Shown piece after piece: positions 47,735 to 55,723 of a stretch of DNA of 64,000 bases. The notes under the pieces were generated by a model that did no database searches, had not been told where the DNA came from, and saw nothing but the letters and a program-made list of their open reading frames with translations. The DNA comes from Actinomycetota bacterium (GTDB taxonomy: Bacteria > Actinomycetota > Acidimicrobiia > Acidimicrobiales > Acidimicrobilacustridaceae). Made by a program: the position numbers and the translations under genes. Position 1 is the stretch's first letter. Each line of letters opens with the position of its first letter. The DNA lies in assembly GCA_016185305.1 (NCBI GenBank), contig JACPNV010000006.1, positions 1 through 64,000 on the forward strand, in the 5' to 3' direction.

Positions 47735-48454
47735 ATCACCACCCGCCTCCCGTCGCGACTCTCCCCGCCCATCGGTTTCGCTCATCGAGGAGCGAGAGCG
47801 CATGCACCCGAGAACACGTTGGAGGCATTCGCCCTTGCACTGCGGCTCGGGGCCACCGGTCTGGAGAGCGACGTCTGGCGCACCGCAGACGGCAAAGCAG
47901 TGCTGGACCACGACGGGGTCGCCGGCGGGCGGGTTCGCAAGCGCCGGATCGCCGAGGTCGACCGGGCCGATCTCCCGACCCACATCCCATCGCTCACCGA
48001 CCTCTTCGAGACCTGCGGCACCGAGTATCAGCTCTCGCTCGACATCATGGATGCCGAGGTGGTCAGCGAGGTCATCGCGACGGCTCGCGACGTCGGCTTC
48101 GAAGATCAGCTCTGGCTGTGCCATGCCGACGCTGATCTCCTTGCCTCATGGCGCGACCTCTCCACAAGGGTGCGACTCGTCCACTCCACCCGGCTGAACC
48201 GCCTGGCAGGCGGACCAGAGCGCCACGCCGCTCGCCTGGAGGCAACCGCCGTGGATGCGCTCAACCTCCATCATTCGGAATGGACTGGTGGACTCACCAC
48301 CTTGGTGCATCGCTTCGAGCGCTACGCCCTTGCCTGGGACGCGCAGTTCGAGCGGGTGTTGGACGAGACGCTTGCGCATGGCGTCGACGCTGTGTTCAGC
48401 GACCATGTCGACCTCATGATCGATGCCCTGGCTAGAGCCCGCCGAGGCGGTTGA
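47735..48454 (+). CDS. Glycerophosphodiester phosphodiesterase, apparent ATC start
   Basis: 239 residues if started at ATC 47735. The family's catalytic motif HRGARAHAPENT comes from codons 47783-47818, upstream of the first canonical start (TTG 47819). A protein from TTG would lack the catalytic His. Later motifs include GATGLESDVWRTADGKAVLDHD (metal and general acid residues) and VDAVFSDHVDLM. In frame from a TAG at 47723 no ATG, GTG or TTG is present before HRG. The -10 hexamer spacing supports initiation at ATC. The enzyme hydrolyses glycerophosphodiesters to glycerol-3-P. A base-call change ATG to ATC, or real AUC initiation, are both possible. Confidence 0.72.
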   Translation: MTTRLPSRLSPPIGFAHRGARAHAPENTLEAFALALRLGATGLESDVWRTADGKAVLDHDGVAGGRVRKRRIAEVDRADLPTHIPSLTDLFETCGTEYQLSLDIMDAEVVSEVIATARDVGFEDQLWLCHADADLLASWRDLSTRVRLVHSTRLNRLAGGPERHAARLEATAVDALNLHHSEWTGGLTTLVHRFERYALAWDAQFERVLDETLAHGVDAVFSDHVDLMIDALARARRGG

Positions 48455-49037
48455 ACGGCCAGACGCGCGTGAACGCGCGACCCACGATCTGGTTCTCGGG
48501 GACCGTTCCGATGTAGCGGGAATCGCTCGAGTTCGTCCGGTTGTCACCCATCACATAGATCTGGTCTGCCGGCACCTTGCAAGGCTTCTCGAGCGTGCAG
48601 GGGATCTTCCCTTGCACCGTCATCGTGTTCGGCAGGAGATACGGCTCGTTCAGTGGCTGACCGTTGATGAAGACCTTGTTGTCGTTGAACGCGATCGACT
48701 CTCCCGGCAGGCCGATGACTCGCTTGATGAGATCTTTGGTTGCATCGGGCGCCAACGTGTTCGCACCGAGCTCGAACACGACGACGTCGCCGCGGTTGAC
48801 GTCGTGCAGCCGGTAGCTGAGCTTGTTCACCACCACCCGGTCGTTCTCAAGAAGCGTGGGGCTCATGGATGCGGATGGTATGTAGAACAACTGGACCAAA
48901 AAGGCCCTGATCACCAAGGCGATGAGGATCGCGCCAGCCAGCACGACGACCCATTCGATGACCGCCCTTGCGCCCGAGCCCCTCGGCACGTCATCGGGGT
49001 CGGTGTTCGGTGTCGCGCCGGAGGCCTGGACGGTCAC
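48432..49037 (-). CDS. lepB: Signal peptidase I (second copy)
   Basis: 201 residues. The N-terminal membrane helix (VIEWVVVLAGAILIALVIRAFLVQLFYIPS) is followed by the catalytic serine in PSASMSPTL and catalytic lysine in KDLIKRVIGLPGESI. Box E, YVMGDNRTNSSDSRYIG, is intact. The enzyme cleaves signal peptides at the membrane surface. Its own -10, TAGGCT, uses the stop codon of the upstream lepB copy. The 3' end overlaps the converging GDPD gene by 23 bp. Confidence 0.93.
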   Translation of the reverse strand: MTVQASGATPNTDPDDVPRGSGARAVIEWVVVLAGAILIALVIRAFLVQLFYIPSASMSPTLLENDRVVVNKLSYRLHDVNRGDVVVFELGANTLAPDATKDLIKRVIGLPGESIAFNDNKVFINGQPLNEPYLLPNTMTVQGKIPCTLEKPCKVPADQIYVMGDNRTNSSDSRYIGTVPENQIVGRAFTRVWPFNRLGGL

Positions 49038-49047
49038 GGGAGTGCGC

Positions 49048-49053
49048 AGCCTA
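49048..49053 (-). promoter_or_regulatory. -10 hexamer TAGGCT for the second lepB
   Basis: On the minus strand TAGGCT is 10 nt before GTG 49037. Its TAG is the stop codon of the upstream lepB copy. Confidence 0.45.
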
Positions 49054-49662
49054 CAAGCCGCCGAGGCGGTTCAGCGGCCACACACGGGTGAACGCACGAC
49101 CTACGACCTGGTCTTCGGGGATCGCTCCGATGTAGCGCGAATCGCGGGAGTTCATGCGGTTGTCACCCATGACGAAGACCTGACCGGTCTGGACCTTGCA
49201 TGGCTTCGGGAGCGTGCACGGGATCGCCGGGTTCTGGGTCGTCTGGGTGCCAGGAGGGAGGTACGGCTCGTCGAGCGGCTGCCCGTCGATGTACACCTTG
49301 TTGTTCTCGAACGCGATCGATTCGCCGGGCAGGCCGATGACCCGCTTGATGAGGTCTTTGGTCTCTTCCGGGCCGGTGGCATCGGGCGCCTTCTCGAACA
49401 CGACGACATCGCCGCGGTTGATGTCGTGGAGGCGGTAGCTGAGCTTGTTCACCAGCACGCGGTCGTTCACGAGAAGCGTGGGGTTCATGGACGCGGACGG
49501 GATGTAGAACGCCTGCATCACGAACGTCTTGATGATGAGCGCCACCGCGATCGCTCCGGCGAACACAACCACCCACTCGACGACGACCGCAAGGGCAACC
49601 TTCTTCTCCAGCTTCTCGTCAGGCTCGGCGTCTCGGGTCGCGAGTGGGGTTTGCGGGGTCAC
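49051..49662 (-). CDS. lepB: Signal peptidase I (first copy)
   Basis: 203 residues from GTG 49662. Same architecture as the downstream copy: membrane helix VEWVVVFAGAIAVALIIKTF, serine in PSASMNPTL, lysine in KDLIKRVIGLPGESI, box E FVMGDNRMNSRDSRYIG. The C-terminal GRAFTRVWPLNRLGGL differs from the paralogue at one residue, showing a recent tandem duplication. The gap between copies is 13 bp. The copies differ most in the N-terminal tail and in the insert near residues 135-155, suggesting different substrates or redundancy. Confidence 0.93.
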   Translation of the reverse strand: MTPQTPLATRDAEPDEKLEKKVALAVVVEWVVVFAGAIAVALIIKTFVMQAFYIPSASMNPTLLVNDRVLVNKLSYRLHDINRGDVVVFEKAPDATGPEETKDLIKRVIGLPGESIAFENNKVYIDGQPLDEPYLPPGTQTTQNPAIPCTLPKPCKVQTGQVFVMGDNRMNSRDSRYIGAIPEDQVVGRAFTRVWPLNRLGGL

Positions 49663-49829
49663 ATGACCGCTTTCGTTCTTGCAGACGTGGTGATCGCCGC
49701 GGATGGTCCGTTGGGGCCCGACAGCAACCGTGCATTGTCTCCGCCGCGGGGATAAAGGCGGTGTGAAAGCTGAGGCTACCGCACTCTCATCGCGAGCATG
49801 CAGACGCAGATTTCGCCTGCGCGCCCAGG
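49663..49829 (-). promoter_or_regulatory. Leader region of the lepB pair
   Basis: 167 bp between pafC and lepB. A possible -10 TAGCCT on the minus strand is at 49772-49777. No clear -35 and no gene were seen. Confidence 0.3.
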
Positions 49830-50792
49830 TCACGGGGGGCGGCGGTAGACGGCGAGGATGCGCTTCGCCGCGTCGGACCCCACGCGAGCCACCCGCTCGT
49901 CGGTCTCCACGATCCGCGCGTCCGGCCCCAACCGCAGCAACAAGCGCTCGAGCCAAGCGATCGCCGTGACGGCGAGCCGCACGCGCGCCCGGCCGTCGGG
50001 CAGTTCCTCCGCGGCCTCGATCGGATACTGGTCGAGGACCCAGCGAGCATTGGGGGCGAGCTCGAGGACGATCCGCGGGGCCTCGTCGCCGGGGTCGAAC
50101 CCGTCGGCGCGCTCCGGCCGGCCGCTCCGCCCGGGCCCGGAGAACCTCGAGTCGAGCAGTACGGCGCCAACCACACGATCGACGCGGAAGATCCGCTCGG
50201 CCGCGGCCAGATGGCAGTACCCGGCGACGTACCACTGCCCCCCCGCAGCCCACAGGCGGTCAGGCTCAACCACGCGAACTGCGTGCTCATCGCGGCCGTA
50301 GCTGTAGTAGTCGAGCCGCACCTGGCGCTGCGCTGCGATGGAATCGCGGAGCAGGGAGAGCGTTCGGTCTTCTGCGTGGCCCAACGCGATCTGCACGTTG
50401 TCGCCCGGCCGGACACCGAGCAGCGACGCGATCTTTTCGAGGGCGCGAGCCAATGGCCCCGTCTCGTCGGCGCCGGGGACCGAGAGCAGACTCGAACCGG
50501 CGACGAGCAGGGCGAAGCCCTCATCCGGCGTCAAGCGGAGCGGCTTGTCGAACGCGATCGGCAGGTTGACCCATACGCGATCGTCCTCGACCACGACCTC
50601 GACCATGAGGTCAGGTGTGTATGGCGCGACGCCGACCATGCTGACGGTCGCCAGGTCGTTCACCAACTGCGTGCGGTCGAGGTCGAACCGATCGCACAGT
50701 TCATCGATAGCTGCACCGTCGGGTCGCGACGCCACCCACGGAACGATCGCGAGCATGCGACGGACACGATCGGTTCCGCTCAGCTTTGGCAC
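49830..50792 (-). CDS. pafC: PafC, WYL-domain transcriptional regulator
   Basis: 320 residues. The N-terminal winged helix (MLAIVPWVASRPDGAAIDEL, then CDRFDLDRTQLVNDL) precedes a WYL domain (VRLDYYSYGRDEHAVRVVEP, WYVAGYCHLAAAERIFRVDRV) and a C-terminal WCX-like extension. PafB and PafC form a heterodimer that activates DNA-damage genes in mycobacteria independently of LexA. The GTG start overlaps the pafB stop by 13 bp. The order pafA-pafB-pafC is conserved in actinobacteria. Confidence 0.9.
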   Translation of the reverse strand: MPKLSGTDRVRRMLAIVPWVASRPDGAAIDELCDRFDLDRTQLVNDLATVSMVGVAPYTPDLMVEVVVEDDRVWVNLPIAFDKPLRLTPDEGFALLVAGSSLLSVPGADETGPLARALEKIASLLGVRPGDNVQIALGHAEDRTLSLLRDSIAAQRQVRLDYYSYGRDEHAVRVVEPDRLWAAGGQWYVAGYCHLAAAERIFRVDRVVGAVLLDSRFSGPGRSGRPERADGFDPGDEAPRIVLELAPNARWVLDQYPIEAAEELPDGRARVRLAVTAIAWLERLLLRLGPDARIVETDERVARVGSDAAKRILAVYRRPP

Positions 50793-51703
50793 AGAGCCTC
50801 CAGCCAGCGCACCATGTCGGCGCGGAGCTCGGGCGGGTCGAGCACTTCGGCGTGGTCGAGGAAGGTCAAGACGAACGATCTGAACGCCGCAACGTTGGTG
50901 ACCTCGAGGCGGACGACCACTCCCCCGTCGTCACGCCGCTCGATCACGGCGCTCTCGCCGAGATGTTGGATCGCCCACGGCGCTTGCTGCTGGTCGACGA
51001 ACACGGTGGCCGTCATCGGTTCGCCGTCACCGAACTGCCAGGGTTGTGCGGGAGAGCCGGCCACGTTGGTGCGTGGAAGATCGAAAGAACCGGCCGAGCC
51101 GACGACGACCGAACCGTCGATGCGGTCGACGCGGAAGTTTCGCTCGTCGTCGCGCCCGTGGTCGAAGCCGGTCAGGTACCACCGGCCGCGCTGGAACTCC
51201 AGGCGATAGGGGTCGACCGTGCGGCCGACATCGCCGTAGGAGAACGTGACTGGCGCGCGATCGGCGATGGCACGGAAGATCGGTGCGAGTCGTGGATCGG
51301 AAGGAAGGTCGGCGAGCGCTTCGCCGTCATGCGTGGTGTTGTCGTCGACACCGCCCAGCTTCCACAGCCCCTCCTCGCCGCGGCTGAGATCGAGTCGCAC
51401 CAGGGATGCGGCCAGTCGCAGCGCCGTGAGCTCGTCGGGTTCGAAACCCGGATCTCGGAGGTAGTACTCGTCACGGCGGATGCGGTAGCCGACCGCCGGC
51501 GGGTCGACGCCGAAGATCTCCTCGGTCTCCAGCGGGATCCCCATCTCTCGGAGGTCGTCTTTGTCGCGCTCGAACGCACGGCGAAAGCTCGCCCGGCTGT
51601 CCGGGTACCCGCCAATCCGGTCTCGCAGCTCTTCGGCGGTCAAGGGCCGGTTCGTCGTCAGCAGCGTCGCCGTCAGCGTCAGCAGTCGCTCGAGCTTGTC
51701 CAC
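50780..51703 (-). CDS. pafB: PafB, WYL-domain transcriptional regulator
   Basis: 307 residues from GTG 51703, with GAGGAGG 10 nt upstream. Helix-turn-helix: VDKLERLLTLTATLLTTNRPLTAEELRDRI, followed by FRRAFERDKDDLREMGIPLE. The WYL core is APVTFSYGDVGRTVDPYRLE with GRWYLTGFDHGRDDERNFRVDRI. Together with PafC it forms the DNA-damage regulator; it lies between pafA (38 bp away) and pafC (overlapping). Confidence 0.9.
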   Translation of the reverse strand: MDKLERLLTLTATLLTTNRPLTAEELRDRIGGYPDSRASFRRAFERDKDDLREMGIPLETEEIFGVDPPAVGYRIRRDEYYLRDPGFEPDELTALRLAASLVRLDLSRGEEGLWKLGGVDDNTTHDGEALADLPSDPRLAPIFRAIADRAPVTFSYGDVGRTVDPYRLEFQRGRWYLTGFDHGRDDERNFRVDRIDGSVVVGSAGSFDLPRTNVAGSPAQPWQFGDGEPMTATVFVDQQQAPWAIQHLGESAVIERRDDGGVVVRLEVTNVAAFRSFVLTFLDHAEVLDPPELRADMVRWLEALCQS

Positions 51704-51740
51704 GTTGCCCGCACCTCCTCGTCGGCGCCTTCGAGCCGTT

Positions 51741-53099
51741 CTACAGCGAGGCGATGAGCTTCTCGACCCGTTCGTCACGCGCCTTGAACGGGTCTTTGCA
51801 GAGGACGGTGCGCTGCGCCTGGTCGTTCAGCTTCAGATGCACCCAGTCGACCGTGTAGTCGCGCTTGCGCTCTTTCGCGCGGCGGATGAACTCTCCCCGC
51901 AGGCGCGCCCGCGTGGTCTGCGGCGGCTGCTCGATGGCGATGTTGATCTCGGAGTCGTCGCAGATCCGCTCGACGAGCTCGCGATCTTGCATCTTGTAGA
52001 ACAACCCGCGTTGCCGGTTGACATCGTGGTATTGCAGATCGAGCAACGCAACCTTGGGATGGCTGAGCGGCAGATCGTTCTTGTCGCGGTAGCCCTCGAT
52101 GAGCTTGTGCTTGATGACCCAGTCGACCTCGCGGTCGAGAGAGAACGGATCGGTCTCGAGCTGGGTGATGCAGTGCTCCCACATCCCGAGTGCCTGCTTC
52201 TCGAGCGGGCTGAGATCGCGGCGCTCCGCGTAGCGCAACGCTCGGTTCAGGTACTCGCTCTGTATCTCGAGAGCACTGGCTTCGCGACCGTTGGCGAGCC
52301 GGACCCTTCGCTTGCAGGTCAGGTCGTGGCTGATCTCGCGGATGGCGCGGATCGGGTTCTCCAGCGTCATGTCTCGTAGGACCACAGACGGTTCTTCGAG
52401 CATCCGAAGCAAGATGGACGCCGCGCCGACCTTCAGGAACGTCGAGTACTCGCTCATGTTCGAGTCGCCGACGATCACGTGCAGCCGGCGGTAGCGCTCG
52501 GCGTCAGCATGGGGTTCGTCGCGCGTGTTGATGATGGGCCGGCTGCGCGTGGTGGCGCTCGAGACGCCTTCCCAGATGTGCTCGGCCCGCTGGCTGATGC
52601 AGTACATCGCGCCGCGAGCGGTCTGCAACACCTTGCCGGCACCGGCATAGATCTGGCGGGAGACGAGGAACGGGATGAGCACTTCGGCGTAGTGACCGAA
52701 GTCGTCGCGTCGGGAGGTGAGGTAGTTCTCGTGGCAGCCATAGGAGTTGCCGGCCGAGTCGGTGTTGTTCTTGAAGAGGTAGATCGTCCCCCGGATGCCC
52801 TCTTCCCGCAACCGTTGCTCGGCGCTGCCAAGGAGTTGCTCGAGAATGCGCTCGCCCGCCTTGTCGTGCACGACGAGGTCATAGATCGAGTCGCATTCGG
52901 GGGTCGCGTACTCGGGGTGGCTGCCGACATCGAGGTAGAGACGGGCACCGTTGGCCAAGAACACGTTGGAGCTTCGTCCCCACGAGACCACGCGACGAAA
53001 GAGGTAGCGCGCAACCTCGTCGGGGCTGAGCCGGCGCTGCCCACGCAGGGTGCAGGTCACGCCGTATTCGTTCTCGAGGCCAAAGATGCGTCGATCCAT
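51741..53099 (-). CDS. pafA: Pup-protein ligase PafA
   Basis: 452 residues from ATG 53099. The start [20 protein letters not shown] is the PafA N-terminus with the metal-binding E-x-E-like pair. Further features of the carboxylate-amine ligase fold include [37 protein letters not shown] and the C-terminal [14 protein letters not shown]. Absence of the Dop-specific loop near the active site, together with gene order, favours ligase over depupylase. It joins deamidated Pup to lysines of substrates for the proteasome. GTG 53111 lies within the TAGCGT -10, so ATG 53099 is preferred. Confidence 0.93.
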   Translation of the reverse strand: MDRRIFGLENEYGVTCTLRGQRRLSPDEVARYLFRRVVSWGRSSNVFLANGARLYLDVGSHPEYATPECDSIYDLVVHDKAGERILEQLLGSAEQRLREEGIRGTIYLFKNNTDSAGNSYGCHENYLTSRRDDFGHYAEVLIPFLVSRQIYAGAGKVLQTARGAMYCISQRAEHIWEGVSSATTRSRPIINTRDEPHADAERYRRLHVIVGDSNMSEYSTFLKVGAASILLRMLEEPSVVLRDMTLENPIRAIREISHDLTCKRRVRLANGREASALEIQSEYLNRALRYAERRDLSPLEKQALGMWEHCITQLETDPFSLDREVDWVIKHKLIEGYRDKNDLPLSHPKVALLDLQYHDVNRQRGLFYKMQDRELVERICDDSEINIAIEQPPQTTRARLRGEFIRRAKERKRDYTVDWVHLKLNDQAQRTVLCKDPFKARDERVEKLIASL

Positions 53100-53109
53100 C
53101 TGGGCTGCC

Positions 53110-53115
53110 ACGCTA
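53110..53115 (-). promoter_or_regulatory. -10 hexamer TAGCGT for pafA-pafB-pafC
   Basis: On the minus strand TAGCGT is 10 nt before ATG 53099 and overlaps the alternative GTG, which helps to settle the start. Confidence 0.5.
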
Positions 53116-53190
53116 CCGGGGATCGGTTCATCACACGGCGCATCGGGCTCCAGGCCGGCATCGAGCCCCGGGCGTACTACCGTCTGCGGG

Positions 53191-53523
53191 ATGGAGCGGC
53201 TCCAGATGGTTCCGCTGGTGTGCGAGCTCTCGAGCTTCGAGGCGCAGCTTCTCGCGGCACGGCTCGGTGCCGAGGGAATGGTGTGGGAGCTGCGCGGTGG
53301 CAGCAGCGTCTACCCCGTCGGGTGGGTCGACGTGCTCGTCGACAGCCGCGATCTCGAGCGGGCTCGCGAGTTGCTGCTGTCCGACGAGGTGGAAGCCGCC
53401 TTCGACGAGGACTGGTCCGAGCGCTCGTTCGAGCCGCCCGGCCGCTGGGCCGGATTTCTCTTCGGCACCGCGCTCATCGTCGTCACGGGCACGTTCCTGC
53501 TCGTTCGGCTGCTGGCGCTCTGA
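53191..53523 (+). CDS. DUF2007-like protein with a C-terminal membrane anchor
   Basis: 110 residues. The N-terminus [29 protein letters not shown] and [21 protein letters not shown] are of the DUF2007 (putative signal-transducing) type. A Trp/Pro-rich junction leads to one membrane helix ([24 protein letters not shown]). Function is unknown. It is the only plus-strand gene inside the prc-paf block and is divergent from pafA. An upstream extension to 53050 would overlap pafA and is unlikely. Confidence 0.7.
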   Translation: MERLQMVPLVCELSSFEAQLLAARLGAEGMVWELRGGSSVYPVGWVDVLVDSRDLERARELLLSDEVEAAFDEDWSERSFEPPGRWAGFLFGTALIVVTGTFLLVRLLAL

Positions 53524-53540
53524 CCAGAGCTTGCCGCGGA

Positions 53541-54239
53541 TCAGCCGAGCAGCTCGGTCACCCGCTCATCGTCGAGACGTTCGAACGCGCGGCGACCGCT
53601 GCTGCGGGCGAGGATTGCGACTTCGAGCTCGTCTGCCTTCAGCTCGCGATCGGGACCAGCGAGGGCCTTCACCGCGGCCTGCAGGGCCTCGGCAAGCGAC
53701 AGGCCTTCCGCGAACGAGTCCTCGAGCCTTCCCGCGATCGCGTCGGCCTCGCCGCCCAGGACGGTGAAGTTCTTCTCGTCCATGACCGTGCCGTCGTAGA
53801 GGATGTGGAAGAGCTGATCCGTGGAGCGGCGATGATCGCCGCCCGCGATCTCGGGGTCTTCGGCGACCTCAGCAACGAGGATCTCGACCTCGAGGGGCTT
53901 GATCTCGTGGGTGAACACCTGGTTGAGGATCTGCGCGTATTGGTTGGCGAGGCTCCGAGCGTCGACGTCTTCGCGACTGAACGAGTAGCCCTTGAGGTCG
54001 GCATGGCGCACGCCGGCGATGCGAAGTTGGTCGAACTCGCTGTAGCGACCGACCCCGGCAAACGCGATGCGGTCGTAGATCTCGCTCACCTTCCGCAACG
54101 TCGTCGAGGGGTTCTCCGCACAGATCAGCACGCCGTCGTCGTAGAGGACCGCGGCGAGGCTGCGACCCCGGGCGATGCCTTTCCGCGCGTAGTCGGCTCG
54201 GTCCTTCATCACCTGCTCGGGCGCGACGTAGAACGGCAT
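53541..54239 (-). CDS. prcA: 20S proteasome alpha subunit
   Basis: 232 residues. It begins MPFYVAPEQVMKDRADYARKGIARGRSLAAVLYDDGVLICAENP, the actinobacterial PrcA N-terminal helix and strand, and has KVSEIYDRIAFAGVGRYSEFDQLRIAGVRHADLKGYSFSREDV-type sequence found in all PrcA. There is no N-terminal catalytic Thr, as expected for alpha subunits, which form the gating rings. TTG 54245 with GAGGAGG 10 nt upstream is a possible start two codons earlier. It follows prcB by 46 bp. Confidence 0.93.
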   Translation of the reverse strand: MPFYVAPEQVMKDRADYARKGIARGRSLAAVLYDDGVLICAENPSTTLRKVSEIYDRIAFAGVGRYSEFDQLRIAGVRHADLKGYSFSREDVDARSLANQYAQILNQVFTHEIKPLEVEILVAEVAEDPEIAGGDHRRSTDQLFHILYDGTVMDEKNFTVLGGEADAIAGRLEDSFAEGLSLAEALQAAVKALAGPDRELKADELEVAILARSSGRRAFERLDDERVTELLG

Positions 54240-54285
54240 GCTCAACGCGCCCGCACCTCCTCGCTGGCGCGGTCGCAGCCAGAGC

Positions 54286-55146
54286 TCATGACCGGTCGCC
54301 CTGGAGGTCGGCGGTCTCGGGCAGCCTCGGGATGTCGCGCTCGCGTTCGACGAGCTCGTCGACATAGGTCTGGAAGCGGTCGGCGATCTCGAGCTCGTCC
54401 ACACGTTGGAACCCGGTGTCGGTGATGGTCGCCAACACCGGATAGATGCCGCGCACGGGGTCGGGGCCACCGGTCGCCGAGTCTTCGTCGGCGGCCTGCC
54501 ACAGCGCGGACAGCGCGAGATCAAGCGTCTCGGCTCGGTCGAGGCTCTCCCGGAAGCCGAGCTTCACGACCGTGCTCGCGTGCATGCTGCCCGAGCCGGT
54601 GGAGGCGAAGTTCGACTCCTCGTAGCGGCCGCCGGTCACGTCGTACTGGAACAGGCGACCGCCCCGGCGGCGAAGGTCGTAACCAGCGAACAGCGGCACG
54701 ACCGCCATGCCTTGCATCGCAGCCGGCAAGTGTTGGCGCACCATCTGCCCGAGCTGGTTGGCCTTGCCCTCGAGACTCAGCGCCGAGCCCTCGACCTTCT
54801 CATAGTGCTCGAGCTGGAGCTGGAACAGCTTCACCATCTCCATGGCGGGGCCGGCCGCGCCAGCGATGGCGACACCGCTGTGCTTGTCGGCCGGGAAGAC
54901 CTTCTCCATGGCCCGATGCGAGATCCAGTTGCCGCTCGTCGCCCGTCGGTCGCCGGCCATGATCACGCCCTCGGTGTAACGAATGGCCACGACGGTGGTG
55001 CCATGGGTGATGGTGAGCGGTTCGTATCTCCCCTCGGAGCCGCCGCCGATAGGGCGCTCGGGAACGGACGGCCGGAGCCCGGCGCGCCGGACGAGCTCGG
55101 CGAAATCGGGTCCGGGATCGTCTCCGGGCTTGAAGAGCGGAATCAT
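54286..55146 (-). CDS. prcB: 20S proteasome beta subunit
   Basis: 286 residues. A propeptide (1-49) precedes the mature N-terminus: in PLTITHGTTVVAIRYTEG cleavage should occur between G49 and T50, exposing the catalytic threonine. MAGDRRATSGNWIS contains the conserved D17 and K33-type lysine region (MEKVFPADKHSGVAIAG). SATGGPDPVRGIYP follows, as in mycobacterial PrcB. Beta subunits form the inner proteolytic rings. The start is ATG 55146 with TAGGGT 9 nt upstream. Pup and dop do not lie beside it, unlike M. tuberculosis. Confidence 0.94.
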   Translation of the reverse strand: MIPLFKPGDDPGPDFAELVRRAGLRPSVPERPIGGGSEGRYEPLTITHGTTVVAIRYTEGVIMAGDRRATSGNWISHRAMEKVFPADKHSGVAIAGAAGPAMEMVKLFQLQLEHYEKVEGSALSLEGKANQLGQMVRQHLPAAMQGMAVVPLFAGYDLRRRGGRLFQYDVTGGRYEESNFASTGSGSMHASTVVKLGFRESLDRAETLDLALSALWQAADEDSATGGPDPVRGIYPVLATITDTGFQRVDELEIADRFQTYVDELVERERDIPRLPETADLQGDRS

Positions 55147-55155
55147 CTGCGGGTG

Positions 55156-55161
55156 ACCCTA
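55156..55161 (-). promoter_or_regulatory. -10 hexamer TAGGGT for prcB-prcA
   Basis: On the minus strand TAGGGT is 9 nt before ATG 55146. Confidence 0.45.
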
Positions 55162-55199
55162 TCCGGTCCGCGTCCGGTGACGAGCCTTGCGCCGTCCGT

Positions 55200-55205
55200 T
55201 AGGGT
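55200..55205 (+). promoter_or_regulatory. -10 hexamer TAGGGT for the coxSLM-like operon
   Basis: Same hexamer as for prcB on the opposite strand. It lies about 50 nt before the start of the small-subunit gene, leaving a leader with GAGGGGGA as ribosome-binding site. Confidence 0.4.
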
Positions 55206-55255
55206 GAACGAGGGGGTGGCGAGCGTCGAACCACACACAACCGAGGGGGACGATC

Positions 55256-55723
55256 TTGCGGATCTCCATGACGGTCAACGGGGCCGAGCGGGAGAGCGAG
55301 GTCGAACCTCGCACCCTGCTCGCCTACTACCTGCGAGAGACCCTGGGTCTCACTGGAACGAACATCGGCTGCGATACCTCGTCGTGCGGAGCGTGCACGG
55401 TGCTGGTCGACGGCGAGTCGGTGAAGTCGTGCACCATGCTCGCCGCCCAGGCCGACGGCGCCTCCGTCACGACGATCGAGGGCCTCAGCAACGGCGACGG
55501 GATGGCGCCCATGCAACAGGCCTTCCACGAGTGCCACGGTTTGCAGTGCGGCTTCTGCACGCCGGGCATGGTCCTGGCCGCCGTCTCGTTCCTCGACGAG
55601 CATCCCCAGCCGTCCGAGGAAGACGTGCGGATGGGGCTGGAAGGCAACCTCTGCCGCTGCACGGGCTACCAGAACATCGTCAAAGCTGTGCTCGCCTGCG
55701 CGGGGAACGGAGCGAAGCCATGA
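55256..55723 (+). CDS. Molybdenum hydroxylase [2Fe-2S] small subunit (CoxS type)
   Basis: 155 residues from TTG 55256, 6 nt after GAGGGGGA; ATG 55268 is an alternative. Plant-type [2Fe-2S] cysteines: [16 protein letters not shown] plus C of SVKSC. A second cluster: CGFCTPGM and CRCTGY. This is the electron-transfer subunit of xanthine dehydrogenase/CO dehydrogenase family enzymes. ATGA overlap joins it to the large-subunit gene. Confidence 0.92.
   Translation: MRISMTVNGAERESEVEPRTLLAYYLRETLGLTGTNIGCDTSSCGACTVLVDGESVKSCTMLAAQADGASVTTIEGLSNGDGMAPMQQAFHECHGLQCGFCTPGMVLAAVSFLDEHPQPSEEDVRMGLEGNLCRCTGYQNIVKAVLACAGNGAKP

Noticed and set aside
51432-51455. tRNA T-loop-like sequence (GGTTCGAAACCCGG)
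   Set aside because: It lies in the pafB coding sequence and no cloverleaf could be formed around it.
51741-53099. Dop (depupylase) instead of PafA
   Set aside because: Gene order with pafB/pafC and the short N-terminal region without the Dop loop favour PafA; not fully excluded without alignment.
54406-55719. Upstream extension of the CoxL frame by more than 400 residues
   Set aside because: The extension is antisense to prcB and overlaps the small subunit gene. CoxL homology starts at ATG 55720.
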